From: Planctomycetota bacterium
GTDB taxonomy: Bacteria; Planctomycetota; Phycisphaerae; Sedimentisphaerales; Anaerobacaceae
Direction: 5' to 3'
Length of the DNA: 6,016 nt
NCBI GenBank assembly: GCA_022567055.1
Contig: JADFHU010000381.1
Location: 1 to 6,016, forward strand
This document shows, piece by piece, positions 1-5,680 of this stretch (the stretch's first letter is position 1; the number at the start of each line of letters is the position of its first letter). A program made the translations under genes and the position numbers. The notes under the pieces were generated by a model. The model ran no database searches. It saw only the letters and a list, made by a program, of their open reading frames with translations, and was not told where the DNA came from.

Positions 1-3000
1 CACCGAACCGATCATGTTGTCTTCAACGCGTACCAGTTCGCGTATGCCTTCCTCCGCCGACCAGCCGTAAGTCCGCGACGACCTGTCGGTCTTGGCGTGG
101 AGCGTGAAGACCAGGTGTCTGCCATCTTCGGAGGCGTCGAAGACAAACTCCCCCTGATTGGCAACCGAGAGGTAAGAGTGATTTGCCCCACCAATCTCCT
201 CGGCCATTTTCTCGAAGTCGACGAGGTGACGCCGGCTGCCCGTGTTGGGGTCGATGGCCCAGATACCGTTACCGAAGGGTTCCCAAGGGGCGTCCGGGCT
301 GGTGCGGACCTCGGCCGGCCTGGCGCACACCAGGAAGAGGGTCGCCGGATTGCCACAGACCCGCAGGCCGTAGAACGCGCCGTAGCTGGATTCCAACAGC
401 TTGCCCGGCCCCGAGCCGTCCGCCCGGGCCGCGTAGACGCGCAGGTTGTCAATGAAGGCAACCCACTGTCCATCGGGACTGATGTCCGCGGCGTAGGCGA
501 CACTGGCTTCGGCTTCACCGACGCGACGCAGGTGCGTGCCATCGTGATCAATGACATAGACGCCCTTGCCGCAGAAAACGGCCCGAGTGCCGTCGGCGCT
601 GAGCACCGGTTGGCCGTGGATAGCAGCGCTGTCGAGTCTATCGGCGTCGTTATCAAAGAGCTGATGATAGACAAGGATGCGCAGCGCCTGTGGTGGCCCC
701 TCGGTCGGCGCTTCGGTCCATGGTTGCTCATCAAAGGGAGAGATGACCTCGTGACCAAAGGGTCCCAGAGGCGTTTCGATCGTTTGGCCGTCGGGCGCGA
801 CATCGATCGCCAGGCTCTCCTCGAGAGGGGTGATTATGTGACCAAAGGGTCCACCGGGAGTGTCAACGATTTGGCTGTCGCGGGCGGTGCGGGTCAGAAT
901 GCCATTGTCGAGAAGAGTGTTCTCCGCATCGACAGGCCGATCGGGAAAATCAACCCATCTGCTGCCCTTCGTGACCTCGCTTGGCGTGCCCTCCTCGAGA
1001 GGGGTTATCTCGAGATCGATCGGTTCATTGCGAGAATCGACGATCTGACTGTCGCTGCTAGCATTGATGCCGGTATCACTATTGTGACGAGTATTCTCGT
1101 CATCGAAGGGGCCATGGGAAGCATCAACGATCTGCTTGTCGCGGGCGGTGCGGACCAGAATGCCATTGTCGACACGACCATTCTCCTCATCGAAAGGCCA
1201 ATCGGGAAAGTCAACCCATCTGCTCCCGCTCGTGACCTCGATTGGCAAGCCCTCCTTAAGGCGGATAGTCTCGAAATCGATCGGTCCACCCGGAGAATCA
1301 TTGATCTGGCTGTCGCCGCTATCATCGACCCTATCGCCATTGCCGATACTAGCATTCTCGTGATCGAAAAGCCCCTTGGGAGAATCGACGGGCCGGCTGG
1401 CAGTGGCGGTGTCAAGCTGCAGGCCCAATTCGAGAGGGGCGACATCTCCGTCAAAGGACTCCCCTAGCGGCTCGGCGACGAAACCTGTGTCGAAACCTCC
1501 CTCAGTGCCCTCAGCCAGTTGCCGCGCCGCGGCCCAAAGTTCTCGGTCGGAGAGATCGGGTGCGTTCTGGGATACAGCGTTCGAGGCCTCCTCCTCATGA
1601 GGTGCCCTGCCGTCTCTAGGGTAGACCCATTCCGCTGCCTCTTGGCCCTCCCGGCGCCTAGCCTGCCCCCCATCATCGTGGACGTTGGTGTAGTCGCTAT
1701 CCGACACGTGGACCGTCAAGGCAGGCTTGGCTTCGGCATGGATCTCCGTACCAGAGCGTTGCTTGTCCTCCATGGCGATCCTGGATGCCGTCGGCCGGTA
1801 ATTCACCTCTGGTAGGGGCATGCCCCTAGTGACTCCGCCGGCGGGCGGAAAGCCCCCGACATTGAATTCTTCAAATCCGCCCCGCAGCAGTTCGAGGACA
1901 CGTGTCTGCACCCCAGGATGGGTCGTCGCGTAGCCATGCAGCACGTGGTCAATCACACTGGCATCGACGTCAGGCTGTAGTCCACCCAATGCGCTTTCCA
2001 CTCGAACGGCGCCGTCGTTGGCGGTGCTGCCGAAGACCGCAGAGCGAAACGTGCCCAAAGTGGTATGGGTTGCCCCACCGACCAGATCATCCGCCTGGCC
2101 GATGACCCCAAGGTCGGAATAGGCGGCTGCAGTCTTGGTATGGCGAGGTGCGTCCTCCTCCACGCCCGAAGCCTGCAGTGTTTTGAAGCTGGCATCGCCA
2201 TGAATGCTGCCGCTGCCTGCCCTGCCGATGATGTCTTTAGACGTGAGCATGTGCATCTTCCCCAAGTGGGGCCCATAAAAGCCTTTGAAGGAATCCAAGT
2301 CTTCGTCCAAACAGACACCGGCAATGGCGTGGGCAGGGACCGGCGTCGCACCGATCGCATAGAGGGCCTCACTATTGGGCTGCTGGTCATGGAAGGCCGC
2401 GACCGGATCTCTTTCCTGCCCCATGTCGCGTTCCACCCGTCCGATGTCGCCGGGATCAGCGAACTCCGCGCCCCGAATGATGGGACTGCTTGCATCGGCT
2501 CGGGGCCCAGTGATACCGGTTGTCCCCTCGGACTCATCCGAGGCGGCGTGGGGTAGCATCATCCCCGGCGCGTCACTTCCCTTGTGTGGGGTACAGACCG
2601 TGATGAGCCGGTGAACGTCTCCCTGCATGAAGTTATTGGCCCGATAATACCAGACGGTTCGATCAATGGGCATGCTTGGATCGGGGAATTCGTAGCAGGG
2701 TTGGGGATCCCCTCGCTCATAGAGATGGGCGCCACGGATGTAAAGCCGGGCGACGAGCCCCCCCATACCGTGGCAGATCACGTCCGCTTGAGTGGCGGCA
2801 ATACCCGCCTCACGGTAGGCAGCCAGCGCGTCCCGGATGCCTCCGGGGTTTTCCCATAACACGTGCGCGAGGTTGACGAAACTGCTGCTGCCCACCTCGA
2901 CGCCATTGACCCGCACGGTCCGTTCATACCTCTGCAGGCCGCTGGAGGTATACTTGTCCCCCCGCGACACATTGACCCTGTCGTTCTCGTATCCCACGGT

Positions 3001-3873
3001 AAATACCGCAGGCTTGCCATTGGGCAACAAAAATCCCTCGTCGATCAGCACCTCGTACGTGGCCTTGTGACCGGGCGGATAGTCGCCCACGCTCAAGGCC
3101 TCTTGCGGAAATTGCCGCCAACAGTCGTCCGGGTTACCGCAGGTGCCATGCTGTAGGATCACGGGGGGACGCACGAGCGTGAATGTCTCCTGTTGCGCGC
3201 GAGGCTCGGCGTTCGGTAACCGGGCCCAGTCGGCTTCCCACGTCAGGTTGACTTGGATCGTTCTGTGGTGTTCTCGGGGTGAAGTCTGGGGCGGACCATA
3301 GGCGTCCGGCACGATATAGAGCACGAACCCGAAGTGCCTTTTGCTCCCGACGTCCTCATAGAGGTCAACCTCAACGGTGCGCGAGCGATTGTCAAAGACC
3401 TCTGGCCGACTAAAGGCCCCATCCTCGGCACGCTCGAGTCTGTAGGTTATCTTACCGGGTCCGGGACATTCAACCATGACCCATACGCGAGTCGCGCCGT
3501 CGGTGGCCGCACCCGTCACGTGGTCCCTGCGATCTTCAATGGACTTGATCAGGGTCGCATAGGTCGACTCCTCGAACGTCCCTTTAAGCAGGCTCCGCGG
3601 ATTCAACTCCTCTGCCGATGCGTTGATGAACCAGGTCTGCATCTCTGGGGGAGCTGGTGAGTCCGTGACTAGGGCGCCATTGTTGCCATCTCCGGATTCG
3701 CCGTGATCGCCGGTATTGTCCGGGCCGCTGTAAAAGCTGTCGCCGGCTTCGCCCGGAAGGATCGTCTTCCGGTCCTCGCTCTGACCTACCACTGAGGGAC
3801 AAACGGCAAGAAGCATCACCATAGCAAGCAGAGCGACCCTACGGATACGTCTGTCAAAAGAACTGTTCTTCAT
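1..3873 (-). CDS. Exported lipase-like alpha/beta-hydrolase protein lacking the catalytic Ser, with 29-residue repeats and a TolB-like propeller (C-terminus outside window)
   Basis: The frame is open for 1291 codons with no stop. Residues 1-30 look like a Sec signal peptide: RR-rich start, hydrophobic 13-25, likely cut near VVG/Q; no good lipobox. Residues 40-66 are an acidic Gly/Asp/Asn linker and about 80-230 a beta-rich, possibly Ig-like domain. Residues 236-663 match an esterase/lipase alpha/beta-hydrolase: oxyanion segment ILQHGT (239-244), nucleophile-elbow equivalent DVICHGMGGLVAR (364-376), PVPAHAIAG (511-519), candidate Asp620 in NDGAVRVESALGG and candidate His646 ahead of HPGVQTRVLELL. 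The elbow normally reads GHSMGG; here Ser is Gly369, so hydrolysis by the usual mechanism is unlikely. Cys245 and Cys251 may form a disulfide. Residues 796-1056 are nine 29-residue repeats. About 1063-1291 hold PD40-type strands such as AADISPDGQWVAF and ASEDGRHLVF, the start of a beta-propeller. Start chosen for its signal peptide and AGGG ribosome site. A binding or adhesive surface role is inference; substrate unknown. Confidence 0.88.
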   Translation of the reverse strand, partial: MKNSSFDRRIRRVALLAMVMLLAVCPSVVGQSEDRKTILPGEAGDSFYSGPDNTGDHGESGDGNNGALVTDSPAPPEMQTWFINASAEELNPRSLLKGTFEESTYATLIKSIEDRRDHVTGAATDGATRVWVMVECPGPGKITYRLERAEDGAFSRPEVFDNRSRTVEVDLYEDVGSKRHFGFVLYIVPDAYGPPQTSPREHHRTIQVNLTWEADWARLPNAEPRAQQETFTLVRPPVILQHGTCGNPDDCWRQFPQEALSVGDYPPGHKATYEVLIDEGFLLPNGKPAVFTVGYENDRVNVSRGDKYTSSGLQRYERTVRVNGVEVGSSSFVNLAHVLWENPGGIRDALAAYREAGIAATQADVICHGMGGLVARLYIRGAHLYERGDPQPCYEFPDPSMPIDRTVWYYRANNFMQGDVHRLITVCTPHKGSDAPGMMLPHAASDESEGTTGITGPRADASSPIIRGAEFADPGDIGRVERDMGQERDPVAAFHDQQPNSEALYAIGATPVPAHAIAGVCLDEDLDSFKGFYGPHLGKMHMLTSKDIIGRAGSGSIHGDASFKTLQASGVEEDAPRHTKTAAAYSDLGVIGQADDLVGGATHTTLGTFRSAVFGSTANDGAVRVESALGGLQPDVDASVIDHVLHGYATTHPGVQTRVLELLRGGFEEFNVGGFPPAGGVTRGMPLPEVNYRPTASRIAMEDKQRSGTEIHAEAKPALTVHVSDSDYTNVHDDGGQARRREGQEAAEWVYPRDGRAPHEEEASNAVSQNAPDLSDRELWAAARQLAEGTEGGFDTGFVAEPLGESFDGDVAPLELGLQLDTATASRPVDSPKGLFDHENASIGNGDRVDDSGDSQINDSPGGPIDFETIRLKEGLPIEVTSGSRWVDFPDWPFDEENGRVDNGILVRTARDKQIVDASHGPFDDENTRHNSDTGINASSDSQIVDSRNEPIDLEITPLEEGTPSEVTKGSRWVDFPDRPVDAENTLLDNGILTRTARDSQIVDTPGGPFGHIITPLEESLAIDVAPDGQTIETPLGPFGHEVISPFDEQPWTEAPTEGPPQALRILVYHQLFDNDADRLDSAAIHGQPVLSADGTRAVFCGKGVYVIDHDGTHLRRVGEAEASVAYAADISPDGQWVAFIDNLRVYAARADGSGPGKLLESSYGAFYGLRVCGNPATLFLVCARPAEVRTSPDAPWEPFGNGIWAIDPNTGSRRHLVDFEKMAEEIGGANHSYLSVANQGEFVFDASEDGRHLVFTLHAKTDRSSRTYGWSAEEGIRELVRVEDNMIGSV
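706..1488 (-). repeat. Nine tandem 29-residue (87-base) repeats inside the large exported protein
   Basis: Residues 796-1056 divide into nine consecutive units of exactly 29 residues with no insertions or deletions, starting at residues 796, 825, 854, 883, 912, 941, 970, 999 and 1028. The conserved first half is roughly (D/G)-S-(Q/R)-(I/W)-V-D-x-P-x-G-P-(F/I)-D-x-E, followed by a more variable half, often with L-E-x-G. The units are acidic and contain Pro and Gly, suggesting short beta strands joined by turns. The array connects the hydrolase domain to the propeller, so a stalk or solenoid role is plausible. I do not recognise it as a named repeat family. The first two units are the most diverged. 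Whether the preceding 29 residues (767-795) are a further degenerate unit is unclear. Confidence 0.85.
793..1314 (-). repeat. Two tandem copies of a 261-base higher-order repeat (three 29-residue units each)
   Basis: Within the 29-residue array, residues 854-940 (1054-1314) and 941-1027 (793-1053) are two copies of an 87-residue block. The middle unit is best conserved: GSRWVDFPDWPFDEENGR against GSRWVDFPDRPVDAENTL, and then both copies have DNGIL and RTARD. By hand count this middle segment differs at about 12 of 90 bases. The unit at residues 825-853 resembles the third unit of each block, so part of an older copy may precede them. The pattern implies that three units were duplicated together more recently than the single units arose. 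Confidence 0.8.
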
Positions 3874-4087
3874 AACCACCCTAACAATCACAGATTCAAA
3901 GTGTATCGCTGAACGTCAGTTCTTACCTATCGGCTGACGCGACTCAATAATTCACATTTCGTCGAGCCTTCTTTCATACGCCCTTCGGCGGAGATCTTTG
4001 GAGACCAGTGGCCTTCTCTGGCATACCACAGTGATCGGTATCGATCTTGGCTCGCCCACCACACCAGTCTTTTCCACCGAGGGATTA
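3874..4087. other. Intergenic region between the large gene and the Fpg remnant
   Basis: Apart from the ribosome binding site at its left end, no gene is supported here. The minus strand stays open in more than one frame but no translation looks like a known protein. A short inverted repeat CTGAACGTCAG lies near 3909-3919. I see no convincing -35/-10 pair for the large gene, although its promoter should be in this stretch or in the remnant beyond it. Confidence 0.5.
3877..3883 (-). promoter_or_regulatory. Ribosome binding site of the large exported protein
   Basis: Read on the minus strand the sequence is AGGGTGG followed by TT and the ATG. The AGGG core lies five bases from the start codon. 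Together with the signal peptide that begins at this ATG, it supports residue 1 at 3873. Confidence 0.55.
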
Positions 4088-4384
4088 TTAGACCCTAGAC
4101 TTCCGCGTGCAAGGAAGTGCGGCGAAGGGAGATAGCTTCGCTCGGTGCAGTATTTCGTCGGAGTAGGCATTGCCGGTCCCGCTGAGGATGCGTGGGTCCG
4201 CTAGTGCCCGTTTCAATGTGTGATTCGACGCCGTGATGGTGCCAGGGAATGTCTCGAAGTCGGCGTCGAACACCTCTGATCCGCCCGCATCCAGTTCCCG
4301 CAAGGCCTCTACCCGGTCCCTAAGCGCATTTCGACCGGAGGCTTTCTCTCGAGGTGACCTCCAGTGAAGTCGACCGGCGATCAT
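4088..4384 (-). pseudogene. mutM: Remnant of a formamidopyrimidine-DNA glycosylase (Fpg/MutM family)
   Basis: The 98-codon frame contains two recognisable blocks of the Fpg family, which excises oxidised purines from DNA. The first is MIAGRLHW (residues 1-8), normally mid-domain in the N-terminal beta sandwich. The second is NHTLKRALADPRILSGTGN followed by AYSDEILHRAKLSP (54-86), the helix-two-turn-helix DNA-binding region with the conserved GN-Y-DE signature. Intact family members are about 270-290 residues. The catalytic N-terminal Pro-Glu and everything before MIAG is missing. About 25-30 residues appear deleted in frame after residue 21, near 4320. The frame ends 12 residues after SPF with a tail (LPCTRKSRV) unlike the family, so the C-terminal zinc finger is absent. 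I found no zinc-finger continuation in the other minus-strand frames down to 3961. It cannot be an active glycosylase. The deletion length rests on memory of family sequences, not an alignment. Confidence 0.82.
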
Positions 4385-4392
4385 GAGGATTT

Positions 4393-4474
4393 GAAATTGA
4401 GAATTGAGAATTGAGAACTTGAAATTGTTCGCCCATCCCCAATTCTCGATTTGTACTTCTCAATTCTCAGTTTC
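4393..4474. repeat. AT-rich intergenic repeat with tandem 7-mers and inverted arms
   Basis: The left arm at 4393-4410 is GAAATTGAGAATTGAGAA and contains tandem copies of the 7-mer GAATTGA, continuing to about 4416. The right arm at 4457-4474 is TTCTCAATTCTCAGTTTC, the reverse complement of the left with one mismatch in 18. The arms could form a long hairpin with a 46-base loop. Similar short AATTGAGAATTGAG runs occur in intergenic regions of several bacterial groups, but their function is not established. This one sits between the broken 5' end of the Fpg remnant and the DUF72 gene. Confidence 0.75.
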
Positions 4475-4526
4475 CACTTTCCCTACCCAGCGAATTCGGT
4501 AAGTTATTCCTAAGTAGGCACTATCC

Positions 4527-5435
4527 ATGCTCACAAATACAAACATACCTGCCCCCTACTCTCACACCTTACGAGTGGGGACTTGTTCCTGGAAGTATGA
4601 CGCCTGGAAAGGTCTGGTCTATGACCCAGGCAAACGCTATACGCCCCATGACTATCTGACCGACTACGCACGCCACTTCAACACGGTGGAGATCGATCAG
4701 TGGTTTTGGAGTCTCTTTCCCGGCGGCATCAACCTGCCCAATCCCGTAACCGTGCGCCGCTATGTTGAAAGCGTGCCAGAAGATTTCCTGTTCACAGTCA
4801 AGGCCCCAAACGCCATGACACTCACGCACTACTACGCCAAGCAAGCGGCGAAGGATAAGGACTACGCCAACAAAGCGAATCCCAACTTCCTGGACGCCGA
4901 ACTCCTATCCCGCTTTCTCGAATCACTGGCGCCCTTGCAGGGAAAACTCGGACCGATCATGTTTCAATTCGAATATCTCAATCGAAACAAGATGGCATCC
5001 CTGCAGGCCTTTGTGGAAAGACTGGGCCGGTTCTTCGATCAAGCGCCCTCAGGCTATTCCTACGCCATCGAGATTCGAAATCCCAACTACCTCAAAGAAC
5101 CCTTCTTTACCTTTCTCAAGGAGAGGGGGCTGAGCACCGTTCTGCTGGAGGGATACTACATGCCACCCGTTGCCGACGTCGCAGGCAAATTCGACATCGC
5201 AACGGGCCAGTGGCTGATTCTTCGCCTGCACGGTCCGGACCGAAACAAGATCGAGCAACAGACCAATGGTATCTGGGACAGAATTGTCGAGCCGCAAGAC
5301 AAGAGCCTGGCTGCTACGGCCAGCATCGTTCGACGAAGCCGAGAGGTCGATCTGACGACCATCGTCAATGTCAATAACCATTACGAAGGCTGCGCCCCCT
5401 TGACCATTCAACGCCTGCTGAAGCGACTGGCATAG
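4527..5435 (+). CDS. DUF72 (YecE-like) family protein
   Basis: The 302-residue product belongs to the DUF72/YecE family, predicted cytoplasmic TIM-barrel-like proteins whose biochemical role is not settled. Diagnostic segments are LRVGTCSWKYDAWKG (15-29), where the family has the G-x-S-W/G-T-C-S-W opening; YARHFNTVEIDQWF (47-60); FLFTVKAP near 93; GPIMFQFEYL near 143; YAIEIRNPNYL near 180; and the C-terminal VNVNNHYEGCAP region near 280. No signal peptide or membrane segment is visible. The length is slightly above the commonest 240-290 residues, and all expected blocks are present, so it looks intact. The ATG lies 14 codons before the first conserved block, which is usual. The upstream ribosome site is weak (AAGTAGG, 8 bases away). 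The gene stands alone, divergent from the Fpg remnant and the large exported-protein gene, so context gives no functional clue. Confidence 0.93.
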   Translation: MLTNTNIPAPYSHTLRVGTCSWKYDAWKGLVYDPGKRYTPHDYLTDYARHFNTVEIDQWFWSLFPGGINLPNPVTVRRYVESVPEDFLFTVKAPNAMTLTHYYAKQAAKDKDYANKANPNFLDAELLSRFLESLAPLQGKLGPIMFQFEYLNRNKMASLQAFVERLGRFFDQAPSGYSYAIEIRNPNYLKEPFFTFLKERGLSTVLLEGYYMPPVADVAGKFDIATGQWLILRLHGPDRNKIEQQTNGIWDRIVEPQDKSLAATASIVRRSREVDLTTIVNVNNHYEGCAPLTIQRLLKRLA

Positions 5436-5437
5436 CA

Positions 5438-5465
5438 GTTAATCTTTAACATGCGTCGCATTTTT
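5438..5465 (+). terminator. Weak possible terminator after the DUF72 gene
   Basis: Just past the stop codon are two small adjacent inverted repeats: GTTAA-TCT-TTAAC (5438-5450) and ATGC-GTC-GCAT (5451-5461). A run of five T (5461-5465) follows. The stems are only 4-5 base pairs, so efficient intrinsic termination is doubtful. Confidence 0.3.
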
Positions 5466-5475
5466 GCCGAATATT

Positions 5476-5528
5476 GCCTTGTATTTCAGTCATAGTAAGC
5501 GTAAAATAGCCTTGTATTCCAATCATTG
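5476..5528 (+). repeat. Two 20-base direct repeats, 33-base period
   Basis: GCCTTGTATTTCAGTCATAG (5476-5495) and GCCTTGTATTCCAATCATTG (5509-5528) agree at 17 of 20 positions. The first ten bases are identical. A 33-base period is about three helical turns, so both copies present the same DNA face. That is typical of paired operator sites, though it could also be a chance local duplication. No third copy is visible one period to either side. Confidence 0.6.
5479..5507 (+). promoter_or_regulatory. Weak sigma70-like promoter candidate
   Basis: TTGTAT (5479-5484) and TAAAAT (5502-5507) are separated by 17 bases and match three and five of six consensus positions. The -35 falls within the first direct repeat and the second repeat lies just downstream of the -10. 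Transcription would run to the gene starting at 5681 with a leader of roughly 165 bases. The perfect TTGACA at 5526-5531 has no -10 at proper spacing. Confidence 0.22.
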
Positions 5529-5670
5529 ACACGTATCCTATCCCCATCGGCGTGCGTGTCTCTCAAAGAAGCTTCAACGAGTCACTACCGATCCTCTCGA
5601 TTCCTTTCTACGCCATCCGAAGAATTGAAGCGCTAGCCAGGGACATACTTTCTCGGTAACCTCTTCATAT

Positions 5671-5674
5671 GGAG
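5671..5674 (+). promoter_or_regulatory. Ribosome binding site GGAG that decides the start at 5681
   Basis: GGAG lies six bases before the ATG at 5681. The in-frame ATG at 5669 overlaps this site and has no purine-rich sequence upstream of its own, so 5681 is the better start. Confidence 0.6.
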
Positions 5675-5680
5675 CTGACT

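Noticed and set aside
12..803. 263-codon minus-strand frame
   Set aside because: It is an out-of-frame shadow of the large gene. Its Ser/Arg/Pro/Thr-rich low-quality translation has no recognisable domain and overlaps the propeller and repeat coding sequence.
97..1467. 456-codon open frame on the plus strand
   Set aside because: It is antisense to the large exported-protein gene. Its own 29-residue periodicity mirrors the 87-base repeats, which keep the opposite strand free of stops. The translation has no signal, domain or family likeness, whereas the minus strand encodes a recognisable hydrolase and propeller.
706..1488. CRISPR array or non-coding satellite
   Set aside because: The repeat period is 87 bases with no constant repeat and variable spacer pattern. 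It is fully in frame within a long coding sequence, so it is a protein repeat.
1953..2556. Overlapping frames of 194 codons (minus) and 163 codons (plus)
   Set aside because: Both lie inside the hydrolase domain coding sequence in other frames. The in-frame product shows clear lipase-family blocks across the same bases.
3895..4000. Possible group II intron domain I-like sequence on the minus strand
   Set aside because: The AAGGCTCGACGAAATGTGAA run is superficially suggestive. There is no GUGYG boundary, no domain V hairpin and no reverse transcriptase in view, so it is not supported.
3952..4170. 72-codon minus-strand frame and possible Fpg zinc finger
   Set aside because: The frame overlaps the Fpg remnant in another frame. 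None of the three minus-strand frames shows the four-cysteine zinc finger or other Fpg C-terminal sequence.
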